A DNA stretch of 64,000 nt from Micromonospora sp. C28SCA-DRY-2 (GCF_030519475.1 NZ_JAUMKD010000007.1:186001-250000); one strand, 5' to 3'; positions 52,244-60,701 are shown, counted from the stretch's first letter. Translations and numbers: made by a program. Notes: a model not told the origin generated them from the letters alone.

Positions 52244-52388
52244 CGCACCGGCCGGCGGCCGACACCGACCGTGGCGTCCGGCCGGTGCGCTCCCCCGCGC
52301 TGGACCCGGCGCGCTCCCCCGCGCCGGGTCCGGCGCGGCCCCTCGAACCCGGTGCGCTGCCCCGCGCCGGGTCCGGTGCGGGGCCGGA
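52244..52388. repeat. Hairpin and GC-rich direct repeats between convergent genes
   Basis: A 12-base stem CGCACCGGCCGG (52244-52255 with 52278-52289) is followed by three copies of a GCGCTCCCCCGCGCYGG-like unit up to the stop of the FMN reductase gene. Probably a termination region expanded by slippage. Confidence 0.5.
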
Positions 52389-52949
52389 TCAGCGAGCGCG
52401 CAGCGGTGCGAGCGCGCCGCTCCAGGCCACCACCTGGTCGAGGGTGGTGTTCAGCGCGCCCCGCTGGAACTCGTTGGGCGTGAACACGCTGAAGTTCTCG
52501 AAGTCGGTGAAGAGCGACAGCGCGACCTGGGCGCGTACGTCGGCCATCTGCAACTCGCCGGCGATCAGCCGCAGGTGCTCCACCGCCCGGGTGCCGCCGG
52601 CGGAGCCGTAGCTGACGAACCCGACCGCCTTGTTGTTCCACTCCGCGTAGAGGAAGTCGATGGCGTTCTTCAGCGCGCCGGAGGTGGAGTGGTTGTACTC
52701 GGGCGTGACCATCACGAAGCCGTCGAACGAGGCGATGGTGCTGGCCCAGCGCTGGGTGTGCGGCTGGGTGTACTGGCCGAGCGAGGGCGGGATGCTCTCG
52801 TCGAGGTGGGGCAGCTGGTAGTCGAGCAGGTCGACGAGCTCGAACTCGGCGTCGGTGCGCTGCTTGGCGACGTCGAGGACCCAGCGGGCGACCGCCTCGC
52901 CGTTGCGGCCGGGACGGGTGCTGCCGAGGATGATGCCGATCCTGGTCAT
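52389..52949 (-). CDS. NADPH-dependent FMN reductase family protein, 186 aa
   Basis: Flavodoxin-fold reductase. RIGIILGSTRPGRNGEAVAR binds the FMN phosphate, SFDGFVMVTPEYNHSTSGALKNAIDFL is split here as the PEYNHS loop, and VGFVSYGSAGGTRAVEHLRL is the last strand unit. It probably supplies FMNH2 or acts as a quinone/azo-type reductase. ATG at 52949 follows GAGAAAGG. The gene is divergent from a MarR regulator; one of two matching palindromes overlaps its -35 region, so repression by that regulator is likely. Confidence 0.9.
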   Translation of the reverse strand: MTRIGIILGSTRPGRNGEAVARWVLDVAKQRTDAEFELVDLLDYQLPHLDESIPPSLGQYTQPHTQRWASTIASFDGFVMVTPEYNHSTSGALKNAIDFLYAEWNNKAVGFVSYGSAGGTRAVEHLRLIAGELQMADVRAQVALSLFTDFENFSVFTPNEFQRGALNTTLDQVVAWSGALAPLRAR

Positions 52950-53003
52950 CGTGGTGCCTTTCTCACGTGGGGGTCGAGCCCTGCCGGGCCCACGGTACAG
53001 AAC

Positions 53004-53068
53004 TTGCTTGTTCAAGCAATATCTTCCGGACATGGCCCCGGTCACAGGCTGGTTGTTCGGTCAAGCAA
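53004..53068. promoter_or_regulatory. Two MarR operator sites in a divergent promoter region
   Basis: Site 1 (53004-53019) is TTGCTTG-TT-CAAGCAA, perfect 7-base arms. Site 2 (53053-53068), TTGTTCGGTCAAGCAA, matches it at 13 of 16 positions and ends next to the MarR gene -10 (TATGCT, 53070-53075). Site 1 overlaps the -35 of the reductase gene (minus strand TTGCTT, 16 bases, TACCGT). Confidence 0.7.
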
Positions 53069-53082
53069 CTATGCTGGGCGGT

Positions 53083-53538
53083 ATGGCCGACGAGCGTCCG
53101 CAGCCGCTGAACCCGGAGGAGGAGGCGCTGGTCCGCGCCCTGCGCCGGGTGATGTACGTCCTCCCCCGCACCATCGACGCCGACATGGTCGGTGACGGGC
53201 AGCTCCCGCTCACCGAGTACACCGCCCTGATGCACCTCTCCGAGGCGCCGGACCGGCAGCTGCGGATGAGCGAGCTGGCGGCGGCGTGCGAGCTCTCGCT
53301 GAGCGGGATGACCCGGACCATCAACCGCCTGGAGGGCCAGGGCCTGGTCGAGCGGGTCAAGTGCGCCGACGACGCCCGGGGCTGGAACGCCGTCCTCACC
53401 GACGCCGGCCTGGCGCGGCTGGAGCGCGCCTGGCCGAGTCACCTGGCCGCGGTCCGGCGGCGCTTCCTCGACCACTTCCGGGGCTTCGACCTCGCTCGAC
53501 TGGCCCACGCGTTCGAGCGGGTCGGCACGGCGGACTGA
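53083..53538 (+). CDS. MarR family transcriptional regulator, 151 aa
   Basis: Dimeric winged-helix regulator. The DNA-binding domain includes LPLTEYTALMHLSEAPDRQL, RMSELAAACELSLSGMTRTI (recognition helix) and the wing VERVKCADDARGWNAVLTDA. Dimerisation helices lie at both ends. ATG at 53083 is seven bases after TATGCT, so the transcript would be leaderless; in-frame ATG at 53071 is within the -10. Two palindromes upstream indicate autoregulation and control of the divergent FMN reductase. The inducer may be a redox-active or phenolic compound, which is an inference from the partner gene. Confidence 0.9.
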   Translation: MADERPQPLNPEEEALVRALRRVMYVLPRTIDADMVGDGQLPLTEYTALMHLSEAPDRQLRMSELAAACELSLSGMTRTINRLEGQGLVERVKCADDARGWNAVLTDAGLARLERAWPSHLAAVRRRFLDHFRGFDLARLAHAFERVGTAD

Positions 53539-53681
53539 CCCCGCCCCCGACGGTCGAACCAGTCGGGAATCGGCCACCGCGGCACCGCGGAGACCCGGCC
53601 GGGCCACCATAGAATCGACGGTGATTCATGCCCCGAAATCCGGGGCGTCCCGGGTGGCTGTCGCGGAGGGTGGTGCCGGGC

Positions 53682-54530
53682 ATGGGGCCGGACGAGCGGA
53701 AACGGCTGTTCGACCGGGCACGCGAGTACTCCACCCAGCAACACAGGTGGACGGAGGCGGACCGCCTCTGGGTCAAGGTGATCGACGCCTACCGGGAAGC
53801 GATCCGCCGCCCCGGCCCGGTCGACTCGGAGGACCGGCGACAACTGGCCCGGGCGCTGTGGCGGCGGGCGATGCTGCTGTCGGCGCTGGGCCGGCCCGGG
53901 TCCGGGATGGTGCCGGGCCGGGAGGCGGTGGCGATCTTCGAGCAGCTCAACGACGCGGCGCGGGGCACCGGGCAGGACCATGCCACGCCCCGCCGGGACG
54001 AGGCGCTGGCCGAGTTGGTCACGGCCGTGGTCGACGTCGCGGAGATCGCCTTCGCGGCCGGGCAGCCCGCCGCCCGCGTCCAGTTGCTGGAGCGGGCGAT
54101 CGCCGCGGGCCTGCTCACGGTCGGCTCCCCGACCGCCGCCGGCCCGCGTACCCGGGAGGCGCTGGGCACGGCGTACCACAACCAGGCGACCGCGCTGCTG
54201 CACCGTGCCCTGGGCGGGTCCACCCCCGACCTGCGGGAGGCGGCACTGGCCGCCTCCCGCGCCTGCGAGCTGCGCCAGGGCCTGCTCGACCCGGCCCGCC
54301 CGATCAGCCTGTGGGAGCTGGCCAACACCTACGGCCTGTACGCGCAGTGCCTGGTGCTCACCGGCGACGTCGACCGGGCCGGCACCGTGCTGAAGCTGGG
54401 CAACCGGTTGGCCGGCACGCTCGGGCCGGCCGGCGCCGAACCCGCGCTGAAGCTGCGCGTCGCCGCCGAGATGCTGTCCCAGCATCGGGGCGGGGTGCCC
54501 CGGCCGCGCCGCTGGGGCTGGCGCCGCTGA
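53682..54530 (+). CDS. Helical, TPR-like hypothetical protein, 282 aa
   Basis: Soluble helical protein with paired helices that look like degenerate TPR units: AREYSTQQHRWTEADRLWVK, QLARALWRRAMLLSALGRPG, ALAELVTAVVDVAEIAFAAG and GTAYHNQATALLHRALGGST, NTYGLYAQCLVLTGDVDRAG. No enzymatic motif. GGAGGG 11 bases before ATG at 53682 supports that start; ATG at 53628 would add 18 residues of low-complexity sequence. A TAGAAT hexamer at 53610 may be the -10. Tetratricopeptide-like proteins of this size often bind other proteins, but no partner is evident. Confidence 0.65.
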   Translation: MGPDERKRLFDRAREYSTQQHRWTEADRLWVKVIDAYREAIRRPGPVDSEDRRQLARALWRRAMLLSALGRPGSGMVPGREAVAIFEQLNDAARGTGQDHATPRRDEALAELVTAVVDVAEIAFAAGQPAARVQLLERAIAAGLLTVGSPTAAGPRTREALGTAYHNQATALLHRALGGSTPDLREAALAASRACELRQGLLDPARPISLWELANTYGLYAQCLVLTGDVDRAGTVLKLGNRLAGTLGPAGAEPALKLRVAAEMLSQHRGGVPRPRRWGWRR

Positions 54531-54614
54531 CCGGGACCCACGCCCGGCCGCACCGTCCACCTCGGACCCGACGGCCGTGCCGGACGCCGGCCGGGCCGCC
54601 GCGGTGCCGGCCGG

Positions 54615-56117
54615 CTATCCGGCGCCGGACAGCGCGGCGGCGCGGCGTACGTCGTCGAGCAGGACCTCCATGTCGGACCGGGTGGTGCGGTAGTTGAGCA
54701 CGCATCCGCGCAGCGCGAAACGGCCGTTGATGGTCGCGTTCGACAGGTACGAACTGCCGGCCTGTTGCAGCGACACCATGATGCGCTCGTTGAGGCGATC
54801 GAGCCTCTCCTCGTCGACCTCTGATCGTGACCCCGTCCGCGCCGCCGGAGGCAGGTAGCGGAAGCAGAAGATGGAGAGCCCGACCGGGGCCAGCAGCTCG
54901 AAGTCGTCGCTCGCCGCGATGAGTTCCCCGACGTGGCGGGCGCAGTCGAGATTGGCCTCGATCGCCTCCCCGATCGCCCGGGAACCGGCGTGTCCCAGCA
55001 GCATCCACACCTTGAGGGCCCGGAAGCGCCGGGAGAGCTCCGGGCCGTAGTCCCAGAACGCGAACGCCTCGGCGGGCTCGGTCTGCACGATCCGGGTGTA
55101 GTCGGCGTCCAGGCTGAAGGCCGCGCGCGCCGCCTCCGGATCGCGGTAGATCAGACAGCCGCAGTCGGCGGGCAGGTAGAGCCACTTGTGCGGGTCGAGG
55201 GCGATCGAGTCGGCCTCCGCCAGGCCGTCGAAGAGTGGGCGGGCCGAGGGGGCCAGTCGGGCGAAGCCGCCGTAGCACGCGTCGACGTGCATCCACAGCC
55301 CGTACCGGCGGGCGATCGCCGCGATCTCCGGCAGCGGGTCGACCGCCCCGGTGACGACAGTGCCCGCGGTCGCCACCACGCAGAACGGTTCCGCGCCCGC
55401 GGCCCGGTCCGCCTCGATGGCGCGCACGAGGTCGTCGACGTCCATCCGGAACCGGGCGTCTACCGCGACCTCCCGGACGTTCGCGCGGCCGATGCCGAGC
55501 AGCGCGGCGGCCTTGTGGACCGAGTGGTGGGTCTGCGTGGAGACGTAGACGCGCAGCGGTGCGGGGTGGGCGCTCGCGCCACGGGTGGCGACCTCGTCGC
55601 CGCAGTGGCGGTGCCGGGCGGCGGCCAGCGCGCTGAGGTTGGCCATCGAGCCGCCGCTGGTGAAGAGGCCGCCGGCACCCTGGTGGCACCCCAGCGCTTC
55701 CTTGATCCAGTCGATCGTGACGTGCTCCAGCTCGGTGGGCGCGGGCGCCGATCGCCAGGCGGGCAGGTTCGCGTTCAACGTCGACGCGAGGAGGTCCGCC
55801 ACCGACGCGACAGCAGTGCCCGGCGCCGAGACGTACCCGAAGAAGCGCGGATGCCCGTTGTGCCGGCTGCCCGGCACGACCACCTCGCGGAAGACCTCGA
55901 GCAGGTCGGCGAAGTCGCGGCCCTCGACGGGCAGCGGCTCGGCGAGCTGCTCCCGCACTGCGGCAGCGGTGGTGCGCGGAGCGATGGGCAGGTCGCGGAG
56001 CGAGGCGTGGTAGGCGGCCATCCACTCCACGGCCCGGCCGGCCAGCTCCCTGATCGTTTCGGGCGAGGGGTCCAACGCGGAGAGGTCGCCGCGCCGGTCG
56101 GGAGAGGTCGAACTCAT
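54615..56117 (-). CDS. Group II PLP-dependent decarboxylase, aromatic-amino-acid type, 500 aa
   Basis: Pyridoxal-phosphate decarboxylase. His200 in TQTHHSVHKAAALLG stacks on the cofactor, Asp279 in WMHVDACYGGF binds the ring nitrogen, and Lys311 in SIALDPHKWLYLPAD is the Schiff-base lysine. The N-terminal helix block VEWMAAYHASLRDLPI and HPRFFGYVSAPGT fit the aromatic L-amino acid decarboxylase branch; diaminobutyrate and glutamate branches are less similar. The substrate is uncertain. ATG at 56117 follows minus-strand TACTCT by seven bases, so a leaderless transcript is likely. It is divergent from a MazG-like gene. Confidence 0.9.
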   Translation of the reverse strand: MSSTSPDRRGDLSALDPSPETIRELAGRAVEWMAAYHASLRDLPIAPRTTAAAVREQLAEPLPVEGRDFADLLEVFREVVVPGSRHNGHPRFFGYVSAPGTAVASVADLLASTLNANLPAWRSAPAPTELEHVTIDWIKEALGCHQGAGGLFTSGGSMANLSALAAARHRHCGDEVATRGASAHPAPLRVYVSTQTHHSVHKAAALLGIGRANVREVAVDARFRMDVDDLVRAIEADRAAGAEPFCVVATAGTVVTGAVDPLPEIAAIARRYGLWMHVDACYGGFARLAPSARPLFDGLAEADSIALDPHKWLYLPADCGCLIYRDPEAARAAFSLDADYTRIVQTEPAEAFAFWDYGPELSRRFRALKVWMLLGHAGSRAIGEAIEANLDCARHVGELIAASDDFELLAPVGLSIFCFRYLPPAARTGSRSEVDEERLDRLNERIMVSLQQAGSSYLSNATINGRFALRGCVLNYRTTRSDMEVLLDDVRRAAALSGAG

Positions 56118-56124
56118 GGCCGGA

Positions 56125-56194
56125 AGAGTAGGTCAGCCGGGTGACATTGCTCCGCGCACGCCACTGCCTCGACCGGCGGGCGGGCACGTATCCT
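56125..56194. promoter_or_regulatory. Divergent -10 hexamers of decarboxylase and MazG genes
   Basis: TACTCT (minus, 56130-56125) lies seven bases before the decarboxylase ATG, and TATCCT (plus, 56189-56194) lies eight bases before the MazG ATG. Both fit leaderless starts; no clear -35 or operator is seen. Confidence 0.5.
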
Positions 56195-56202
56195 CGGCGA
56201 CC

Positions 56203-56574
56203 ATGACGGCCGAACCCGTGGAACCCGGACGCGACGCGCATGCCGTGCTGCGCGACCGCGTCCGCCGGTTCGCCGAGGAACGCGACTGGCAACCGTTCCA
56301 CACGCCGAAGAACCTGGCCATGGCGCTCGCCGGCGAGGTCGGTGAACTGCTGGCGGAGTTCCAGTGGCTCACCCCCGAACAGTCCGCCGAGGTGCTCGCC
56401 GATCCGGAGGCCGGCGCCCGGGTCCGGGCGGAGCTCGGCGACGTGATGATCTACCTGACCCGCCTCGCCGACGTGCTCGGCGTCGACCTGGTCGAAGCCG
56501 CCCTGACCAAACTGGACGAGGCCGCTGTCCGCTACCCGGTCGAGCAGGCGAAGGGTTCCGCCGCGAAACGGTGA
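56203..56574 (+). CDS. MazG-like nucleotide pyrophosphohydrolase, 123 aa
   Basis: Small all-alpha NTP pyrophosphatase of the RS21-C6/dCTPase type. HTPKNLAMALAGEVGELLAE supplies the metal-binding ExxE, and ELGDVMIYLTRLADVLGVDL carries the second acidic pair. It probably removes non-canonical or surplus dNTPs. ATG at 56203 is eight bases after TATCCT; the frame is open further upstream but that would run through the divergent promoter. Confidence 0.88.
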   Translation: MTAEPVEPGRDAHAVLRDRVRRFAEERDWQPFHTPKNLAMALAGEVGELLAEFQWLTPEQSAEVLADPEAGARVRAELGDVMIYLTRLADVLGVDLVEAALTKLDEAAVRYPVEQAKGSAAKR

Positions 56575-56720
56575 CGCCGCGGTGCGGCGGTAGCGGTGCG
56601 CGCGTCGGAGCCGTCTGGTTCGCCGAGGGCGAGGCGACGGTCCGGCACGCGGCCGGGGGGCGGCCGGTGGACGGTGTCGCGCGCACCCGAGCCCGGCCCG
56701 CCGGACCGTAGCCTGCGGCG

Positions 56721-57284
56721 TCAGTCCGGGTGCGGGGCCGTGACGAGCCGCGCGAACAGGTCGGCGGCGGCGTCCAGGGTTTCCCGGTCACCGGTGACGA
56801 GCAGGTCCAGCAGCAGGCCCCGGGTGGCCGCCAGGGCGAGCCGGGCCCGCTGGCGGGCCTGCGCGGCGTCGAAGCCGAGCCGCACGAACAGGTCCTCGAC
56901 GGGACCGGCCCACGCGGCGATGACCGTGGCCCGGAACGACTCGGTCCAGGCACGCCCGAACAGCGCCTGGGCGTAGATCTCGAAGAACAGCCGCTCCGCC
57001 GGGGCCAACGCCGGGTCGGCCAGGCGCCGCCAGTACCGCCGGCTCACCTCGACCGGGTCGTCCAGCCCGTCGGCGAGCGCGGTCAGCGCGGCCCGCTGCT
57101 CTGCCTCGGTGCGCCGGACGACCTCCGCGAGCAGGCCCTCCCGGCTGCCGAAGTGGTAGATGAGCATGCGGTGGCTGGTCCCCGTACCGGCGGCGATCTC
57201 GCGCAGGCTGAGCTGGCTGAACCCGCCCTCGGTCAGGAAGTCGACGCAGCGGTCGAGCAGCGCCGCGCGGGCGTCACCGGCCAC
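56721..57284 (-). CDS. TetR family transcriptional regulator, 187 aa
   Basis: TetR-type repressor. The HTH domain (residues 8-50) reads VDFLTEGGFSQLSLREIAAG and TGTSHRMLIYHFGSREGLLA. The C-terminal ligand domain is helical (AERLFFEIYAQALFGRAWTE, ARLALAATRGLLLDLLVTGD). The GTG start lies inside the end of the SRPBCC gene (11-base overlap), so the two form an operon whose likely operator overlaps the SRPBCC start. Confidence 0.88.
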   Translation of the reverse strand: MAGDARAALLDRCVDFLTEGGFSQLSLREIAAGTGTSHRMLIYHFGSREGLLAEVVRRTEAEQRAALTALADGLDDPVEVSRRYWRRLADPALAPAERLFFEIYAQALFGRAWTESFRATVIAAWAGPVEDLFVRLGFDAAQARQRARLALAATRGLLLDLLVTGDRETLDAAADLFARLVTAPHPD

Positions 57285-57735
57285 CGGTGGCCGCCGGCCC
57301 GCCGCCGGCCGCCGCCGGGTCCTCGGCGGCCGCCGCCAGCCCGACCGCCTCCATCCGCACGTAGCGCCGGGTCTTCGCCGCGATCAGCAGCGCGACCAGC
57401 CCGGCGAGGGCACCGGTCTGCCGGATGCCGATGGTGATCCGGGCGGTGCCGTCCGGTTGGCGGTCGACCCGGTGGTACCCGACGGTGCGCACGCCGGGGG
57501 CCGTGGCCTCCCAGACGAACGAGGCGCCCTCCCGGACCTCGGCGACCCGCCACACGGTAGTCAGCAGGCCCGGTTGCCGGATCCGGAACCGGCTGCCCAC
57601 CGCGAGCGCCGGACCGTCGAGCGGCTCCACCGAGGACATCGAGGCCGTCCATCGTGGATACGCCGTCACGTCGCGCACCGCCGCCCAGGCCCGGTCGGGG
57701 CCGACGGAGGTGGTGATCGTCTCCTCGTAGCTCAT
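57274..57735 (-). CDS. SRPBCC (START-like) family protein, 153 aa
   Basis: Small hydrophobic-cavity protein of the polyketide cyclase/dehydrase-like branch. It begins YEETITTSVGPDRAWAAVRD and continues VTAYPRWTASMSSVEPLDGP with the usual helix-grip pattern, VWEATAPGVRTVGYHRVDRQ as the central strands, and a C-terminal helix. The last 20 residues are Ala/Gly rich. ATG at 57735 is seven bases after minus-strand TACCAT, so leaderless. First gene of a two-gene operon with a TetR regulator. Confidence 0.85.
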   Translation of the reverse strand: MSYEETITTSVGPDRAWAAVRDVTAYPRWTASMSSVEPLDGPALAVGSRFRIRQPGLLTTVWRVAEVREGASFVWEATAPGVRTVGYHRVDRQPDGTARITIGIRQTGALAGLVALLIAAKTRRYVRMEAVGLAAAAEDPAAAGGGPAATGGR

Positions 57736-57751
57736 GTACCAGATGGTACAT
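57734..57751. promoter_or_regulatory. TetR operator overlapping a start codon
   Basis: ATGTACC-AGAT-GGTACAT has perfect 7-base arms. On the minus strand it covers the -10 (TACCAT), the predicted start site and the ATG of the SRPBCC gene, so a bound dimer would block initiation. Confidence 0.65.
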
Positions 57752-57763
57752 AGACGCCGGCGG

Positions 57764-58384
57764 TCACTCGAAGCGGGACGGGTCTCCGGCGCCCCGGCGC
57801 AGGATCTCCGGCTCCGGCTGCGACAGGTCGACCACTGTCGTCGGCTCCTTGCCGCAGTCGCCGGCGTCGAGCACGGCGTCGACCAGGTGGTCGAGCCGCT
57901 CCTTGATCTCCCAGCCCTGGGTCAGCGGCTCGGTCTCCCCCGGCAGGACGAGGGTGCTCGACAGCAGCGGCTCACCGAGCTCGGCCAGCAGCGCCTGGGC
58001 CACCGTGTGGTCGGGTACCCGCACGCCGACGGTGCGCTTGCGGGGGTGCAGCAAGCGGCGCGGCACCTCGCGGGTCGCCGGCAGGATGAACGTGTAACTG
58101 CCCGGCGTGCACGCCTTCACCAGCCGGAATACCGCGTTGCTCACCTTGACGAACTGGCCGAGCTGGGCGAAGTCGCGGCACACCAGCGTGAAGTGGTGCC
58201 GGTCGTCCAGCTGCCGGATCTCCCGGATCCGGTCCAGCCCGTCCCGGTTGCCCAGCTGGCTGCCCAGCGCGTAGCAGGAGTCCGTGGGGTAGGCGACCAG
58301 CCCACCGCCGCGGATCAGGTCGACGACCTGGCGCAGCGCCCGGGGCTGGGGGTTGTCCGGGTGCACGTCGTAGTACCTCGCCAT
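57764..58384 (-). CDS. YciO/YrdC/Sua5 family protein (YciO-like), 206 aa
   Basis: ATP-grasp-unrelated YrdC-fold protein. Its sequence tracks E. coli YciO closely as I remember it: YYDVHPDNPQPRALRQVVDL, GGLVAYPTDSCYALGSQLGN, RIREIRQLDDRHHFTLVCRD and GSYTFILPATREVPRRLLHP. YciO is a paralogue of the TsaC threonylcarbamoyl-AMP synthase; its cellular role is less clear. ATG at 58384 follows minus-strand TAGTCT by six bases. It is not part of a tsa operon here. Confidence 0.88.
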   Translation of the reverse strand: MARYYDVHPDNPQPRALRQVVDLIRGGGLVAYPTDSCYALGSQLGNRDGLDRIREIRQLDDRHHFTLVCRDFAQLGQFVKVSNAVFRLVKACTPGSYTFILPATREVPRRLLHPRKRTVGVRVPDHTVAQALLAELGEPLLSSTLVLPGETEPLTQGWEIKERLDHLVDAVLDAGDCGKEPTTVVDLSQPEPEILRRGAGDPSRFE

Positions 58385-58463
58385 CCACCGAGACTAGGCG
58401 CTTCCCGGCGGCCGTGCCCTCCCCCGGCCGGTCGGTGACCACCGCGGCCGGCACCGGACCCGG

Positions 58464-59801
58464 TCAGTACCTGCCACCACCGACCCGCGCGGCCACCCGG
58501 TCGTGCAGCGCGGCGAGCGCCGGGCTGACCGAGGCGGTGAGCGGCACCGGGTCGGCCAGCCGCCGCGCCGCCTCCGGCAGCCAGGCCAGGTCGGCGTCGA
58601 AGCGGGCGCGGGCGGCGCGGACCTCGCCGGCCGGGTCGGCCGGATCGAGGCGCCGGCCGCCGCGCATCACCGGTACCAGCAGCGGCTCGCGGCCGCCCGG
58701 CGGCGGTTCGTCGCGCAGCCCGACCACGTCGCCGCTGGCCCCGGTGGGGTCGCGGAAGACCTGCTTGGGCCCGGGCAGGGTGGCCTTGCCCGGGGAGAGC
58801 TTGAGCACCGGCCGGTCGCCGACGGCCACCAGCTTGTACGCGCTGTCCAGCGACGGTGCGTCGTAGGAGACGCCCATCCGGGTGCCGACGCCGTACCCGT
58901 CGATCGGCGCACCGGCCGCGACGAGCGCCGCGATGACGTCCTCGTCGAGGCTGCCGCTGGCCACGATCCGCGCCCGGCTCAGCCCGGCGTCGTCCAGGAT
59001 CGCCCGGGTCTGCTTGGCCAGGGCGGCCAGGTCGCCGGAGTCGAGCCGGACGCCGAGCGGCCCGGTCAGGCCGAGTTCGGCGACGACCTCGACGGCGGCC
59101 CGGACGCCGGCCGGCGTGTCGTAGGTGTCGACCAGGAAGATCGGGTTCGTCGGGAAGTCGGTGGCGAACGCCCGGAACGCGGCGCGCTCGTCCAGGAACG
59201 CCTCGACGTACGAGTGGGCCATCGTGCCCGAGGGCTTGAGCCCGTAGCGCTTGGCGGCCTCGACGTGGCTGGTCGCGGCGAACCCGGCGATGGCCGAGGC
59301 CCGGGCCACCGCCGCCCCGGCCTCGATGCCGTGGGTACGGCGGAAGGCGAAGTCGATCAGCTGGGCCTCACCGGCGGCGAGCCGGCAGCGGGCGGCCTTG
59401 CTGGCGATCGTGGTCTGGAACGTGATCAGGTTCAGCACGCCGGTCTCCACGAGCTGCGCCTCGGCGAGCGGTGCGGTGATCTCCAGCAGCGGCTCGTCGG
59501 CGAAGACCACCCGCCCCTCCGGCACGGCCCGGACGTCGCCGGTGAACCGGATCCCGGCCAGCGCGCTCAGCGTCGGCTCGTCGAAGCCGCCGACCTCGCG
59601 CAGGTAGCCGAGGTCGGCGTCGTCGAACGCGAAGTTCTCCAGGAACGCCAGCGCGTCGGCCAGCCCGGCGGCCACCAGGAAGCCGCGCCGCGTGGGCAGG
59701 CGGCGGGCGAACAGGCTGAACGTGGCGGGTTCGACCATGCCGCGGCGCAGGTAGCTGGCCGCCATCCGCAGCTCGTACAGGTCGGTCCGCAATCCGGTCA
59801 T
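58464..59801 (-). CDS. pncB: Nicotinate phosphoribosyltransferase, 445 aa
   Basis: Converts nicotinate and PRPP to nicotinate mononucleotide in NAD salvage. LRTDLYELRMAASYLRRGMV is the N-terminal signature; the barrel includes FAFRRTHGIEAGAAVARASA (substrate-stacking region), TMAHSYVEAFLDERAAFRAF with the active-site His, and GVRLDSGDLAALAKQTRAIL plus VASGSLDEDVIAALVAAGAP that bind PRPP. Start ATG at 59801 follows GGAGGCGGC; the long upstream frame is rejected. Shape and length are typical of the actinobacterial short-form enzyme. Confidence 0.93.
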   Translation of the reverse strand: MTGLRTDLYELRMAASYLRRGMVEPATFSLFARRLPTRRGFLVAAGLADALAFLENFAFDDADLGYLREVGGFDEPTLSALAGIRFTGDVRAVPEGRVVFADEPLLEITAPLAEAQLVETGVLNLITFQTTIASKAARCRLAAGEAQLIDFAFRRTHGIEAGAAVARASAIAGFAATSHVEAAKRYGLKPSGTMAHSYVEAFLDERAAFRAFATDFPTNPIFLVDTYDTPAGVRAAVEVVAELGLTGPLGVRLDSGDLAALAKQTRAILDDAGLSRARIVASGSLDEDVIAALVAAGAPIDGYGVGTRMGVSYDAPSLDSAYKLVAVGDRPVLKLSPGKATLPGPKQVFRDPTGASGDVVGLRDEPPPGGREPLLVPVMRGGRRLDPADPAGEVRAARARFDADLAWLPEAARRLADPVPLTASVSPALAALHDRVAARVGGGRY

Positions 59802-59902
59802 GCCGCCTCCTCGACCACGCCACCACTGTGGCCGAGCGGGTGAGGTCGCGTACCGCGAACCGGAGAACCGGCGGCCGGGCGCGGGGCGCGGCGCCGGCCC
59901 GC

Positions 59903-60616
59903 TCAGCGCGCGGCGCGGTGGTGCCGCTCGGCGTGGGCGGCCGCGTCCTCGATCAGCCGGGCCAGCCGGACCGGATCGGCCAGCGTCGTGACGTGCCCGG
60001 CGCGCGGCAGCCGGATCAGCCGACCGTCGCGGCAGGCGGCCAGGTACGCCCGCTCGTCGGCGCGGAACGGGTCGCGGTCGCCGTTGACCAGCCAGACCGG
60101 GCCGGGATAGCCGGCCAGGGCAGCGAGCTGGTCGTGACCGGCGACCGCCGCGACCACCGCGGGCATCACCTCGCTGGACAGGCCGCCGGCGACGACCGCG
60201 TCCGCCGCCGGGCGCGGCAGGGCGCGGCGGAAGGCGTACGCGCTGAACCGGTTGGCCTGCTCGGGGAAGCGCGCGGCGAGCGCGGCCGCCCCGCGGTAGA
60301 GCCCGACGAGTCGCGCCGGCCGCGCGGTGCAACCGATGGCGACCAGCCCGGCCACCCGCTCCGGGAAGCGGCCGGCGGCGGCGATGCCGACGAAGCCGCC
60401 GAGCGACAGGCCGGCGAGCAGCGCCCGCCCGCCGAGGCGGTCGACGGCGTCGGCGACCGCCCCGGTCGCGGCGGCCATGGTGAAGGTCTCGCCGCGGCGG
60501 GCGCCGTGGCCGGGCAGGTCGAGCGCGAGCGCGGGCCGGTCGAGTTCGCCGACCACCGGCTCCCACATGGTGCGGCTGACGCGGATGCCATGGACGAGGA
60601 CGACGGGCAGGGTCAT
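59903..60616 (-). CDS. Alpha/beta hydrolase, 237 aa
   Basis: Serine hydrolase of the BioH/PcaD-like group. PVVLVHGIRVSRTMWEPVVG gives the oxyanion region, ALLAGLSLGGFVGIAAAGRF the nucleophile Ser, WLVNGDRDPFRADERAYLAA the acid and LPRAGHVTTLADPVRLARLI the His. ATG at 60616 follows AAGGGGGGAG. Divergent from a TetR regulator, with two identical palindromes in between, so its expression is probably repressed by that protein. The substrate is unknown; small esters or lactones are plausible. Confidence 0.9.
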   Translation of the reverse strand: MTLPVVLVHGIRVSRTMWEPVVGELDRPALALDLPGHGARRGETFTMAAATGAVADAVDRLGGRALLAGLSLGGFVGIAAAGRFPERVAGLVAIGCTARPARLVGLYRGAAALAARFPEQANRFSAYAFRRALPRPAADAVVAGGLSSEVMPAVVAAVAGHDQLAALAGYPGPVWLVNGDRDPFRADERAYLAACRDGRLIRLPRAGHVTTLADPVRLARLIEDAAAHAERHHRAAR

Positions 60617-60635
60617 CGGGCTCCCCCCTTCCAAC

Positions 60636-60688
60636 GCAACGCAACGGTGCGTTGCGGTCCAGTAGACCACAACGCAACGGTGCGTTGC
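60636..60688. promoter_or_regulatory. Tandem TetR operators, 33 bp apart
   Basis: Two copies (60636-60655 and 60669-60688) of the palindrome GCAACGCA-ACGG-TGCGTTGC, differing only in their first base (G or A). The second ends right at the -10 TATTCT (60689-60694) of the TetR gene; the first lies 20 bases from the hydrolase start. The period of 33 places both sites on the same DNA face. Confidence 0.8.
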
Positions 60689-60701
60689 TATTCTGGTCGC
60701 C

